Notes: a model not told the origin generated them from the letters alone. A stretch of DNA of 64,000 nt from Mesorhizobium sp. M7A.F.Ca.US.008.03.1.1 (GCF_003997495.1 NZ_RZRU01000021.1:46906-110905), one strand, 5' to 3'. Counted from the first letter of the stretch, positions 26,447 to 35,078 are shown. Numbers and translations are program-made.

Positions 26447-26956
26447 ATGGCCACGCAGATTTCGAAAGCCGATTTCCGCGACGCCATGGCAAGGGTCTGC
26501 GCGCCGGTCAACATCGTCACTACCGATGGGCCGGCAGGGCGCGGCGGCTTCACCGCTACCGCCATGTGCAGCGTCTCCGACGAGCCGCCGACGCTGCTCG
26601 TGTGCATGAATGGGCGCTCGACGCAGGCCGCCATGTTCCTGTCCAACCGGCGCTTCTGCGTCAACGTGCTGACACATGACCACATGCATCTGGCGGGAAA
26701 GTTTGCCGGGGCAACCAGGGATATGGAAGCGCGCTACTCCGCCGCGCGCTGGCAGACGCTGACCTCCGGCACGCCTGCGCTGTCGGATGCGATCGTCAAT
26801 TTCGATTGCGAGATCGAGACTGTGCATGTTGTCGGCACGCACAATGTCATGATCGGCCGCGTCATCGATGTCCGGCACGGCAGCGGCGGCTCGGCCCTGC
26901 TCTATGTCGACCGCAACTACACGCAGCCGACGCGGCTTGGGAGCTTTGGCGGGTGA
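26447..26956 (+). CDS. hpaC: Flavin reductase component of the hydroxylase
   Basis: A 169-residue FMN/FAD reductase-like protein: FRDAMARVCAPVNIVTTDGP at the start, TATAMCSVSDEPPTLLVCMN, then RFCVNVLTHDHMHLAGKFAG. This is the single-domain NAD(P)H:flavin oxidoreductase fold of HpaC, supplying reduced flavin to HpaB by diffusion. It starts six bases after hpaB, so the two form one operon. Confidence 0.9.
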   Translation: MATQISKADFRDAMARVCAPVNIVTTDGPAGRGGFTATAMCSVSDEPPTLLVCMNGRSTQAAMFLSNRRFCVNVLTHDHMHLAGKFAGATRDMEARYSAARWQTLTSGTPALSDAIVNFDCEIETVHVVGTHNVMIGRVIDVRHGSGGSALLYVDRNYTQPTRLGSFGG

Positions 26957-27000
26957 GTTTTCAGATGGCGCCTCCGCTTGACGGGTTGGAGCCGAAGCCT

Positions 27001-27190
27001 CCCCAACGTCGTCATCCTAGGGCGAAGCAGGAGCGAAGCTCCGTCGCGGAGACCCTAGGATCCATGCCGCAACCTCAGGCATAGAGTGCAACGGAGCAGG
27101 ATTCTGCACCGCTGTAGCGCTCAGGAGTCCCGGCATGGATCCTCGGGTCTGCGCCGCGTCGCTGCGCTCCTTGCTCCGCCCGTGGATGAC
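27001..27190. repeat. Palindromic intergenic repeat, family D
   Basis: CGTCATCCTAGGGCGAAGCA (27010 on) with GACCCTAGGATCCATGCC (27051-27068) pairs with CGGCATGGATCCTCGGGTCT (27132 on) and GCTCCTTGCTCCGCCCGTGG near 27168-27187. It is a long imperfect inverted repeat with a short unique centre. It fills most of the 317-base gap between hpaC and hpaR. No gene was seen in the gap. Confidence 0.75.
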
Positions 27191-27273
27191 GAAGCGATTG
27201 ATGTTTCAGTTAATCGCCAAGGTATGCGACGGCCTCAACGCAAGCGACCCGTCGACACATCTGCGCCGAGGGC

Positions 27274-27702
27274 TCAGCCCTCACCCTCGATCAGGCTCTC
27301 CAGGAGATCCAGCAACTGCTCAAGCTTCTCGTGACCAAAACGCTGTTCGATGTCGTCATAGATGACGCGACGCTCGGGCGACAGGGCGTCGATCAGGGTG
27401 GACCCGGCGGGCGCAATGGTCAGCACGACGCGGCGTCCATCGCCTTCGGCCTTGTTGCGGGTGATGAACTTGCGGCCCTCGAGCGCCTTGATGATGCGCG
27501 TCAGGCTGGGCGGCAAAACCGAGGCGCGATCGGCAAGTTCCGTCGCCTCGACCGGGCCGGCTTCGCTGAGCACACGCAGCACGCGCCATTGCTGTTCGGT
27601 CACGTCATGCGCCGCAAGCATCGGCCGAAACCGCGCCATCACCGCTTCGCGGGCATGAAGCAGCGCCATAGGCAGGGAACGACGGGTATTTTCAGGCAGC
27701 AA
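27274..27702 (-). CDS. hpaR: MarR-family regulator of homoprotocatechuate degradation
   Basis: About 142 residues matching HpaR: TRRSLPMALLHAREAVMARF, then HDVTEQQWRVLRVLSEAGP and LPPSLTRIIKALEGRKFITR, the winged helix, followed by DGRRVVLTIAPAG. HpaR represses the meta-cleavage operon and is released by 4-hydroxyphenylacetate or homoprotocatechuate. I prefer the TTG start at 27702, preceded by GGGAGG, which gives MLPENTRRSLP. The ATG at 27669 is a shorter option; longer frames run into the promoter region. It is divergent from hpaF, with a strong palindrome between. Confidence 0.88.
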   Translation of the reverse strand: MLPENTRRSLPMALLHAREAVMARFRPMLAAHDVTEQQWRVLRVLSEAGPVEATELADRASVLPPSLTRIIKALEGRKFITRNKAEGDGRRVVLTIAPAGSTLIDALSPERRVIYDDIEQRFGHEKLEQLLDLLESLIEGEG

Positions 27703-27812
27703 GAAAAAGAGCCTCCCACGCTTGCGATCGAAACAGGCCTTCCTCGGCCGAATCCGCCTGCCAGGGCCCGTTCCTGCCATCCCGTATCGTTGCGCCAAGG
27801 CCGATGCAAGAC

Positions 27813-27840
27813 TTGACTTCGTCGGCGCTGCATGTAATTA
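27813..27840 (+). promoter_or_regulatory. Predicted hpaF operon promoter
   Basis: TTGACT (27813-27818), 16 bases, then TAATTA (27835-27840). The -10 box overlaps the HpaR-type palindrome at 27833-27854, which would allow repression by blocking RNA polymerase. The predicted start of transcription lies about 35 bases before the hpaF GTG. Confidence 0.5.
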
Positions 27841-27854
27841 ACGCGTTAACTACA
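27833..27854. promoter_or_regulatory. HpaR-type operator palindrome
   Basis: A 22-bp palindrome, perfect except for one pair: the core is TTAACGCGTTAA (27838-27849) and the outer arms are TGTA and TACA. It lies in the hpaR-hpaF divergent region and covers the predicted -10 box of the hpaF operon. MarR proteins bind such AT-rich palindromes. Confidence 0.65.
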
Positions 27855-27880
27855 ACAAAAGCAATAGACCAGGGAACGCC

Positions 27881-28267
27881 GTGCCTCACCTCTCCATCGA
27901 GTATTCGGCCAATCTCGATGCCAAGGTCGATATGGGCGAATTGTGCGCGCTGGTGTTGCGCACGGTGCTGGACACCGGGCTGTTCGAGACCGGCGCCGTG
28001 CGGGTGCGGGCATTTCGTGCCGAGGCCTACGCGATGGCCGACAGCCTGCCGGAAAATGCTTTTCTCGACATGTCGTTTCGCATCGGGGTCGGCCGCAGCC
28101 CGGACGAGAAGAAGCGGACTGGCGAGGCTGTCTTTGCGGCGGTGAGCGAATACCTTGCCACCCTGTTCGAGACCCCGCATTTCGCCCTGTCGCTCGAGAT
28201 CCGGGAAATCGACCCGGTGCTCAGCTGGAAGAAAAACGCAATTCACCCGCGACTGCGCGGCAAGTGA
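27881..28267 (+). CDS. hpaF: 5-carboxymethyl-2-hydroxymuconate isomerase
   Basis: A 128-residue tautomerase-fold enzyme. The GTG start gives M-P-H-L-S-I-E-Y; after removal of Met the N-terminal proline (Pro2) is the catalytic base of this fold. The tail ALSLEIREIDPVLSWKKNAI matches HpaF (LSFEIEELHP in E. coli). It converts the product of ring cleavage and dehydrogenation to the oxo form for decarboxylation. It is the first gene of the hpaFEDGH unit. Confidence 0.9.
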   Translation: MPHLSIEYSANLDAKVDMGELCALVLRTVLDTGLFETGAVRVRAFRAEAYAMADSLPENAFLDMSFRIGVGRSPDEKKRTGEAVFAAVSEYLATLFETPHFALSLEIREIDPVLSWKKNAIHPRLRGK

Positions 28268-28278
28268 CGGAACCCGAC

Positions 28279-29796
28279 ATGTCCGACCTGCAAGGCAATC
28301 TGAACAAGGCCGAGGCCTATCTGGCCCGCTTCAAGCGCGATGGCGTGTTGAACCAGATCGGCGGCGAGGCGGTGCCCGCGCTCGACGGCGCGACATTTGA
28401 AACGCTGTCGCCGGTCGACCTGAAGCCACTAGGCAAGGTCGCGCGCGGCGGGGCTGCCGACATCGACCGCGCCACCAAGGCGGCCAAGGCGGCGTTCCCG
28501 GCCTGGGCCGCGTTGCCTGGCGAAGCGCGCAAGAAGCTGCTGCACAAAATCGCCGACGCGATCGAAGCGCGCGCCGAAGAGATCGCCTTCGTCGAATGCA
28601 TGGATACCGGCCAAGCGCTGAAGTTCATGGCCAAGGCGGCGTTGCGGGGTGCCGAGAATTTCCGCTTCTTCGCCGACCGTGCGCCCGAAGCGCGCGACGG
28701 CGAGACGCTGCGGACATCTGGCCAGGTCAACATCACAAGCCGCGTTCCGATCGGTCCGGTCGGCATCATCACGCCGTGGAACACGCCGTTCATGCTCTCG
28801 ACCTGGAAGATCGCGCCGGGACTGGCGGCCGGTTGCACCGTGGTTCATAAGCCGGCTGAATTCTCGCCGCTGACAGCCCGCCTGCTGGTCGAGATCGCCG
28901 AGGAGGCCGGCCTGCCGAAAGGCGTCTGGAATCTGGTCAACGGCCTCGGTGAAGATGCCGGCAAGGCGCTGACCGAGCATCCCGACATCAAGGCGATCGG
29001 CTTTGTTGGCGAAAGCCGCACCGGCTCGATGATCATGAAACAGGGTGCCGACACGCTGAAGCGCGTGCATTTCGAACTTGGCGGCAAGAACCCGGTGATC
29101 GTCTTTGCCGACGCCGATCTCGAGCGCGCCGCCGACGCCGCCGTGTTCATGATCTATTCGCTGAATGGCGAACGCTGCACCTCGTCGTCGCGCCTGCTGG
29201 TCGAAGCCTCGGTCTATGAGAGCTTCACCGCCAAGGTCGCGGAGAGGGCGAAGCGCATCGTCGTCGGCCACCCGCTCGATCCGAAAACGGTGGTCGGACC
29301 GCTCATCCATCCGGTGCATGAAAAGAAGGTGCTGTCCTATATCGACATCGGCAGGTCGGAAGGGGCGACGCTCGCCGTCGGCGGCGGCAAGGTCGATGGG
29401 CCGGGCAGCGGCTGCTATGTCGGCCCGACCCTGTTCACCAACGTCACCAACGGCATGCGGATCGCGCAGGAGGAAATTTTCGGGCCGGTGCTGAGCGCCA
29501 TTCCGTTTCGCGACGAAGCCGAAGCGCTGGCGCTGTCCAATGACACGCAATATGGCCTGACCGGCTATCTCTGGACCTCGGACGTCACCCGCGCCTTCCG
29601 CTTCACCGACGCGCTGGATGCCGGCATGATCTGGGTCAATTCGGAGAATGTACGGCATCTGCCGACGCCGTTCGGCGGCGTCAAGAATTCCGGCATCGGC
29701 CGCGACGGCGGCGACCATTCCTTCGATTTCTACATGGAGACGAAGAACGTAGCCTTCGCGACGACGGCGCACGCGATCCAGAAACTTGGCGGCTGA
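28279..29796 (+). CDS. hpaE: 5-carboxymethyl-2-hydroxymuconate semialdehyde dehydrogenase
   Basis: A 505-residue NAD-dependent aldehyde dehydrogenase of the HpaE subgroup. Catalytic Cys300 is in NGERCTSSSR and general-base Glu266 in FELGGKNPVIVF; the coenzyme motif is GFVGESRTGSMIM. ERCTSSSR and RHLPTPFGGVKNSGIGRDGG are typical of HpaE. It oxidises the semialdehyde from HpaD ring cleavage. The start is set at 28279, eleven bases after the hpaF stop; the frame upstream only overlaps hpaF. Confidence 0.92.
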   Translation: MSDLQGNLNKAEAYLARFKRDGVLNQIGGEAVPALDGATFETLSPVDLKPLGKVARGGAADIDRATKAAKAAFPAWAALPGEARKKLLHKIADAIEARAEEIAFVECMDTGQALKFMAKAALRGAENFRFFADRAPEARDGETLRTSGQVNITSRVPIGPVGIITPWNTPFMLSTWKIAPGLAAGCTVVHKPAEFSPLTARLLVEIAEEAGLPKGVWNLVNGLGEDAGKALTEHPDIKAIGFVGESRTGSMIMKQGADTLKRVHFELGGKNPVIVFADADLERAADAAVFMIYSLNGERCTSSSRLLVEASVYESFTAKVAERAKRIVVGHPLDPKTVVGPLIHPVHEKKVLSYIDIGRSEGATLAVGGGKVDGPGSGCYVGPTLFTNVTNGMRIAQEEIFGPVLSAIPFRDEAEALALSNDTQYGLTGYLWTSDVTRAFRFTDALDAGMIWVNSENVRHLPTPFGGVKNSGIGRDGGDHSFDFYMETKNVAFATTAHAIQKLGG

Positions 29797-29810
29797 CCGG
29801 AGGAAATCAG

Positions 29811-30791
29811 ATGCCCTTGCCCAAGCCCAATCTCTACCCCGCCTTCAACATCGTGCGCCTCAGCCATGTCGAGCTGGCCGTCACCGACCTCGCCAAGTCC
29901 CGCGCCTTCTATGTCGATACGCTCGGCTTGCAGGTCACCGACGAGACATCCGACGCCATCTATCTCAGGGCGCTGGAGGAGCGCGGGCACCATTGCATCG
30001 TGCTGAAGAAGGCAGCAGTTGCCGAGGCGCGGGACCTCGGCTTCAAGGTCTTTTCTGACGAGGACCTCGACAAGGCGGAACATTTCTTCACGGGCAACGG
30101 CCTGCCGGTGGAGTGGGTCGAGCGACCTTACCAGTCGCGCACCTTCCGCACGCGCGATCCGCATGGCATTCCGCTGGAATTCTACGCCCAGATGGAGCGG
30201 CTGCCGCCGATCCACCAGAAGTATGCGCTCTACAAGGGCGTCAAGCCGCTGCGCATCGACCACTTCAATTGCTTCTCGCCCAATGTCGACGAGTCCGTCG
30301 CCTTCTACAACGAGCTCGGCTTCCGGGTGACCGAATACACCGAGGATGCCGGGAGCGGAAGACTGTGGGCGGCGTGGACACACCGCAAGGGCGGCGTGCA
30401 CGACATCGCCTTCACCAACGGCGTCGGACCGCGCCTGCACCACGTCGCCTTCTGGGTGCCGACGCCGCTCAACATCATCGACCTGCTCGATCTGATGGCG
30501 ACGACGGGCTATCTCGCAAACATCGAACGCGGCCCCGGCCGGCACGGCATCTCCAACGCCTTCTTCCTGTATGTCCGTGATCCGGACAATCACAGGATCG
30601 AGATCTACTGTTCGGACTACCAAACTGTGGATCCGGACCTCGAGCCGATCAAGTGGGATCTCAAGGACCCGCAGCGCCAGACGCTGTGGGGCGCGCCGGC
30701 GCCGAAAAGCTGGTTCGAGGAAGGCAGTGCATTTGCCGGTGCAGAGGCACGCCAGCCGGATCTGGCGGCTTCGCCGATCATTGCGCCGTGA
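29811..30791 (+). CDS. hpaD: 3,4-dihydroxyphenylacetate 2,3-dioxygenase (extradiol, VOC type)
   Basis: A 326-residue two-domain type I extradiol dioxygenase that opens homoprotocatechuate. Metal ligands are His151 (RIDHFNCFSPNV), one of His210/211 (RLHHVAFWVPTP) and Glu264 (DNHRIEIYCSDY), the 2-His-1-Glu facial triad; the spacing fits the Fe or Mn enzymes of Brevibacterium and Arthrobacter. The N-terminal domain (LSHVELAVTDLAKSRAFYVD) is the non-catalytic VOC half. GGAGG lies 8 bases before the ATG. Confidence 0.93.
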   Translation: MPLPKPNLYPAFNIVRLSHVELAVTDLAKSRAFYVDTLGLQVTDETSDAIYLRALEERGHHCIVLKKAAVAEARDLGFKVFSDEDLDKAEHFFTGNGLPVEWVERPYQSRTFRTRDPHGIPLEFYAQMERLPPIHQKYALYKGVKPLRIDHFNCFSPNVDESVAFYNELGFRVTEYTEDAGSGRLWAAWTHRKGGVHDIAFTNGVGPRLHHVAFWVPTPLNIIDLLDLMATTGYLANIERGPGRHGISNAFFLYVRDPDNHRIEIYCSDYQTVDPDLEPIKWDLKDPQRQTLWGAPAPKSWFEEGSAFAGAEARQPDLAASPIIAP

Positions 30792-30821
30792 TGGATACCT
30801 GGTTGATGTCATTGTTCTACG

Positions 30822-30981
30822 ACGCCCCCCTCTGGCCTGCCGGCCATCTCCCGCTCAAGGGGGGAGATCGGATGTCATCCCTGCCTTCGCCAATTTTCAA
30901 AGTTGAAGAAAATGGCGCCAATGCCGACGCTGCCAATCTCCCCCCAAGAGGGGGAGATGTCCGGCAGGACAGAGGGGGGCG
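30822..30981. repeat. Long palindromic intergenic repeat, family A, copy 2
   Basis: Outer arms CCCCCCTCTGGCCTGCCGG (30825 on) and CCGGCAGGACAGAGGGGGG (about 30961-30979), inner CTCAAGGGGGGAGAT and CCCCCCAAGAGGGGGAGAT, centre GCCAATTTTCAAAGTTGAAG. It separates hpaD from hpaG inside what is otherwise one operon. The 235-base gap holds no gene. Confidence 0.85.
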
Positions 30982-31026
30982 CTGTAGAGCTCCCACCTCC
31001 CCCACCACCGATGGCGGAGTTGCAGC

Positions 31027-31899
31027 ATGAGTCCCGCACGGCTCGCCACCTTCACCGTCGACGGCAAGGGGCGCTATGGCGCGATCACGAGCAAGGGTGT
31101 CGTCGACCTGTCGGCGCGCCACGGTCAATGGCCGACGCTGCGCGAAGTGATCGAGGCTGGCGCCTTGCGGCGGCTGGCGGAGGAGGCCGAAGCCTTCGCC
31201 CCGGACCTCCCGCTCGACGCCATCGCCTACGAAATCCCTGTCCCGTCACCGGAAAAGATCATCTGCGTCGGCGTCAACTATCCGGACCGCAACGAGGAGT
31301 ACAAGGACGGCCAGGCGGCACCAGCGAATCCGTCGCTGTTCATCCGTTTTCCCCGCTCCTTCGTCGGCCATGGCGCGCCGCTGGTGCGGCCGCCGGAATC
31401 ACCGCAGCTCGATTATGAGGGCGAGGTCGTCATCGTCATCGGCAAGGGCGGGCGGCGCATCCCGGAAGCCGATGCGCTCGGCCATATCGCGGCGCTGTCG
31501 CTGTGCAATGAAGGCACCATCCGTGACTGGGTGCGCCATGCCAAGTTCAATGTCACGCAAGGCAAGAATTTCGACCGCAGCGGCTCGATCGGCCCCTGGC
31601 TGGTGCCGTTCACGGACGAGGCGCAGATCGCCGACATTGCGCTGACCACCCGCCTCAATGGCGAGGTGCGCCAGCAGGACCGCACCAGCCGGATGATCTT
31701 CTCGTTCCGCAAAATCATCGCCTATGTCTCGACCTTCACCACGCTGGTGCCGGGCGATATCATCGTCACCGGCACGCCGACGGGTGCCGGCGCCCGCTTC
31801 GAGCCGCCGATCTGGCTGAAGCCGGGCGATGCGATCGAGGTGGAGGCCGATGGTATCGGCGTGCTCAGAAACGGCGTTGTCGACGAGGCAGGACAATGA
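31027..31899 (+). CDS. hpaG: Fumarylacetoacetate-hydrolase-family enzyme, HpaG-like decarboxylase/isomerase
   Basis: A 290-residue FAH-fold protein: IPVPSPEKIICVGVNYPDRN, then the metal site in LDYEGEVVIVIGKGG (E-x-E, followed later by an Asp) and VPGDIIVTGTPTGAGA. In the homoprotocatechuate pathway this family performs decarboxylation of 5-oxopent-3-ene-1,2,5-tricarboxylate and isomerisation. E. coli HpaG is a tandem of two FAH domains (about 430 residues); here there is one domain, so one of the two activities may reside elsewhere or the protein may act as a homodimer doing both. hpaH follows with a 4-base overlap. Confidence 0.82.
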   Translation: MSPARLATFTVDGKGRYGAITSKGVVDLSARHGQWPTLREVIEAGALRRLAEEAEAFAPDLPLDAIAYEIPVPSPEKIICVGVNYPDRNEEYKDGQAAPANPSLFIRFPRSFVGHGAPLVRPPESPQLDYEGEVVIVIGKGGRRIPEADALGHIAALSLCNEGTIRDWVRHAKFNVTQGKNFDRSGSIGPWLVPFTDEAQIADIALTTRLNGEVRQQDRTSRMIFSFRKIIAYVSTFTTLVPGDIIVTGTPTGAGARFEPPIWLKPGDAIEVEADGIGVLRNGVVDEAGQ

Positions 31900-32702
31900 C
31901 GCCGGAGCAAGTGGAAGACGCCGCGGCAAGACTGTTCGAGGCCGAGCGTTCGCGCCGCCAGATCCGTCTGCTCAGCCTCGATTACCCGCAAGCGACCATG
32001 GAGGATGCCTATCGCATCCAGGCAGCGCTGGTGACGCGCAAGATCGATGCCGGGCTGAAGCCGAAGGGCTGGAAGATCGGGCTGACCTCCAAGGCGATGC
32101 AGTATGCGCTGGCCATCGACACGCCGGATTCCGGCGTGCTGTTCGACGACATGTTCTTCAATGACGGCGCGACGGTTCCCGCCGGCCGCTTCATCGAGCC
32201 GCGCGTCGAGGCCGAGATCGCCTTCGTCATGAAAGCGCCGCTGAAAGGTCCCGGAGTGACCATCTCCGACGTGCTCAACGCCACCGACTACATCACCCCG
32301 GCGCTCGAAATCCTCGACACGCGCATCGAGCGCGTCAATGCCGAGACGAAGAAGGCGCGCACCTTCTTCGACACGATTTCAGACAATGCCGCCAATACCG
32401 GCATCGTCATCGGCGGGCGGCCGCAGCGGCCTGACGAGGCCGACATGCGCTGGATCGGCGCCATCGTCTCGCGCAACGCAGAGGTCGAGGAAACCGGGCT
32501 CGGCGCCGGCGTGCTCAACCATCCCGCCATGGGCATCGCCTGGCTTGCGGACCGGCTCGCCCGCTACGGCATGTCGATCGCGGCCGGCGAGGTGGTGCTG
32601 TCGGGCTCCTTCGTGCGGCCGGTCGAGGCGCGGCCCGGCGACACGATCGTCGCCGATTTCGGCAGTTCGGGAACCGTCAGCATCCATTTCGCGAAGGGCT
32701 GA
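31896..32702 (+). CDS. hpaH: 2-oxo-hept-4-ene-1,7-dioate hydratase
   Basis: A 268-residue member of the hydratase/decarboxylase family with KPKGWKIGLTSKAMQYALAI, the metal site in IEPRVEAEIAFVMK (E-x-E) and VLSGSFVRPVEARPGDTIVA. It adds water to give 4-hydroxy-2-oxoheptanedioate, the substrate of HpaI aldolase, which is not in this window. The ATG overlaps the hpaG stop (ATGA). It is the last gene of the operon and converges on the kinase-like gene. Confidence 0.9.
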   Translation: MTPEQVEDAAARLFEAERSRRQIRLLSLDYPQATMEDAYRIQAALVTRKIDAGLKPKGWKIGLTSKAMQYALAIDTPDSGVLFDDMFFNDGATVPAGRFIEPRVEAEIAFVMKAPLKGPGVTISDVLNATDYITPALEILDTRIERVNAETKKARTFFDTISDNAANTGIVIGGRPQRPDEADMRWIGAIVSRNAEVEETGLGAGVLNHPAMGIAWLADRLARYGMSIAAGEVVLSGSFVRPVEARPGDTIVADFGSSGTVSIHFAKG

Positions 32703-32732
32703 CGGTTTCGTGGTCAGTCCGCACGGCAGTGC

Positions 32733-33755
32733 CTATTCGCCACGCAGATAGGCGATCACCACATCGGCGGCTATGGCCGACATACGCAGGCCGACCTCCC
32801 CGGTGATGTCGCCTTCGACGCGGCTCTGCACCCAGCCGAGGAAGGCGAAGGCCCGCAAGGCCGAAAACAACGGCAGCGCGGCGATGTCCTGGGCCGTCAG
32901 TTCCCGTTCCTGCCGATAGCCATCCAGCAAAGCGGTCTCGATCAGCGGGTAGATCGCCTCCTCGCGGTTCTGGTAAAGCGCGACGGCAAGGTCGTACATG
33001 TGCCAGCCATGGCCGCAATCGTCGAAGTCGATGATGCGGATCGCACCTTCATGGACGAGCACGTTCTCGCGCACCAGATCGGCGTGGATGATGCCGAAAT
33101 TGCGGGCACTGCGTTCATGCGCCGAAAGCGCCTGCACGGCCTTTTGCCGCGCCTGGAAAACCAATTCGCGACGGGCGCCGTCGAGGAAGGGCGAGGTCTC
33201 GAAACGGCCCCAGTTCGGGTTCGCGCCAAAGAAGCCGTCGAAATTCCAGGCATGGCGGGCAAAGCCGGCGGGCGGCTCCCAGGTGGACGTGACATTGTGC
33301 ATGCGGGCGATGGTTCGCCCAATTGCCGTGAAGACCTGCCTTGCCTCCTCGGGCGTAAAATCGAGCGGCACGCCTCGCGCGCCGACGGCGCGGCCTTCCA
33401 GCCAGCTCAGGCAATCGACTTGCCGGGATTGCATCGAGGCGTTCGCGCTGACAAGCACGAACAGATCGCCGGCCGGCGTGGCGACCGCAGATGGCGTGGC
33501 GATGCCGGCCGATTGCAGAAAGCCCATCCATTGCAGTTCCGAGCGCAGTGCGGCGTCCGTGTGATAGCCGAGCCGGTGAATGCGCATGGCGGCCGGCTGG
33601 CCGTCGGGCAAGCGGATGCGGAAGACCGCGTTCTCGCGGAATTTCAGCAGCTCCGGCTCACCCTCATCAATGCCCCAATGAGCGAGCGCGCGCCTGGCAA
33701 GCGCGGCGACATCGGCTGCCGTCTCGGGCTCGGACTGCGCGGAAACAGCACTCAC
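32733..33755 (-). CDS. APH-fold small-molecule kinase (hydroxylysine-kinase-like)
   Basis: A 340-residue aminoglycoside-phosphotransferase/choline-kinase fold. The N-lobe has LLKFRENAVFRIRLPDGQPA and a Lys/Arg-poor AMRIHR strand; the catalytic loop is IIHADLVRENVLV and the metal motif IIDFDDCGHGWHMYDLA. The fold and GHGWHMYDLAVALY resemble bacterial relatives of hydroxylysine kinase and homoserine kinase type II. The GTG start at 33755 overlaps the stop of the upstream class III PLP enzyme, itself of the phospho-lyase type. Together they may phosphorylate an amino alcohol and then eliminate phosphate. The substrate is unknown. Confidence 0.75.
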   Translation of the reverse strand: MSAVSAQSEPETAADVAALARRALAHWGIDEGEPELLKFRENAVFRIRLPDGQPAAMRIHRLGYHTDAALRSELQWMGFLQSAGIATPSAVATPAGDLFVLVSANASMQSRQVDCLSWLEGRAVGARGVPLDFTPEEARQVFTAIGRTIARMHNVTSTWEPPAGFARHAWNFDGFFGANPNWGRFETSPFLDGARRELVFQARQKAVQALSAHERSARNFGIIHADLVRENVLVHEGAIRIIDFDDCGHGWHMYDLAVALYQNREEAIYPLIETALLDGYRQERELTAQDIAALPLFSALRAFAFLGWVQSRVEGDITGEVGLRMSAIAADVVIAYLRGE

Positions 33756-35044
33756 GCCTTCACTCCGCCGACTTCACCCAGCACCTCGTCGAGCAGCCCG
33801 ATCAGGACGTCGGCATTGTCGCGGGAGAACGGCATCGGCGGGCGGATCTTCAGCACGTTCCCATGGATGCCGGTTTTGCCCATCAGCACGCCACGGTGGC
33901 GCATACGGTTGGCGACATGCTCGGCAATGTCGGGCGCAGGCTCGCGGGTCTCGCGGTCATGAACCAGCTCGGCGCCGAAGAACAGGCCGGCGCCCCTGAC
34001 CTCGCCGATGCATTCATGGCGATCGGCCAGCGGGCGCAGCAGGCCGAGTGCATAGGCGCCGACATCGCGTGCGTTGGCGACGAGATTTTCCTGCTCGATG
34101 ACATCGAGAACGGCATTTGCCACCGCGCAGGAAACCGGGTTGCCGCCGAAGGTGTTGAAGTAGCGGAAAGCGTTGCGGAAGGTTGCCAATATCTCCCTTG
34201 ATGTGACCACGGCGGCGACCGGATGACCGTTGCCCATCGGCTTGCCCATGGTGACGATGTCGGGAACGAAGCCGGCGCGCTGGTGGCCCCAGAAATGGCT
34301 GCCCGTGCGGCCGAAACCGGGCTGCACCTCATCGGCGATGACCAGCCCTCCGGCGTCACGCACCGCGCGCATCGCGTCGTCGAAAAATCCGGAGGGGAGC
34401 GCCGGAAAACCTTCATTGGCGAGCAGCGGACAGAGGATGATGCCGGACAGGCCTATGCCGTCCTTTGCCAGCGAGGCGATGGCTTCGCGCACCGCGCCGC
34501 CAAAAGCCTTGCCATTGGCCATCGCATCGGGATGGCGATAGCTGTCAGGCGCCGGCACCAGCCTGACATTGCGGGCACGGCCGCCGACCGGCGGCATGCG
34601 GGTGCTGAGCTGCGAAACCGCCGTGGTGTTGCCGTGATAGGTGGCATCGGTGGCGATGATGCCCATGCGGCCGGTAGCCGCCTGCGCCATGCGCAGCGCG
34701 ATGTCGTTGGCCTCGCTGCCGGTGCAGGTCAGGATGGCGGTCGACAGGCTGGCATCGAAGGTCGCGGTCAGCCGCTCGACATAGTCGAGGATGGCGGTGT
34801 GCAGATAGCGCGTATGGGTGTTGAGCAGGCTTGCCTGCCGGCACAGGGCCTCGACCACATGCGGGTGGCAGTGGCCGACATGGGCGACATTGTTGTAGGC
34901 GTCGAGATATTTGCGGCCGTCGGCGTCGTAGAGCCAGACGCCCTCACCGCGCACCAGATGCACGGGCTCGTCATAGAACAATTGCGATTTCGCACCGAGC
35001 AGGCGCGAGCGCCGGCCAACCAGCGCTTCTTGCGATTGAGTCAT
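33752..35044 (-). CDS. Class III PLP enzyme of the phospho-lyase (AGXT2L/ETNPPL-like) branch
   Basis: A 430-residue fold-type I PLP protein. AYNNVAHVGHCHPHVVEA and NTHTRYLHTAILDYVERL match the ethanolamine-phosphate and phosphohydroxylysine phospho-lyase branch more closely than ordinary omega-aminotransferases. The PLP Asp is in LVIADEVQPGFGRTG and the Schiff-base Lys in DIVTMGKPMGNGHPVA. Such enzymes release phosphate and ammonia to leave an aldehyde. The kinase gene next to it (GTGA overlap) strengthens this reading. An ordinary aminotransferase remains possible. Confidence 0.8.
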   Translation of the reverse strand: MTQSQEALVGRRSRLLGAKSQLFYDEPVHLVRGEGVWLYDADGRKYLDAYNNVAHVGHCHPHVVEALCRQASLLNTHTRYLHTAILDYVERLTATFDASLSTAILTCTGSEANDIALRMAQAATGRMGIIATDATYHGNTTAVSQLSTRMPPVGGRARNVRLVPAPDSYRHPDAMANGKAFGGAVREAIASLAKDGIGLSGIILCPLLANEGFPALPSGFFDDAMRAVRDAGGLVIADEVQPGFGRTGSHFWGHQRAGFVPDIVTMGKPMGNGHPVAAVVTSREILATFRNAFRYFNTFGGNPVSCAVANAVLDVIEQENLVANARDVGAYALGLLRPLADRHECIGEVRGAGLFFGAELVHDRETREPAPDIAEHVANRMRHRGVLMGKTGIHGNVLKIRPPMPFSRDNADVLIGLLDEVLGEVGGVKA

Positions 35045-35078
35045 TTGCGTCTCGAAACTCCGTTGTGTCAGCTAAACG

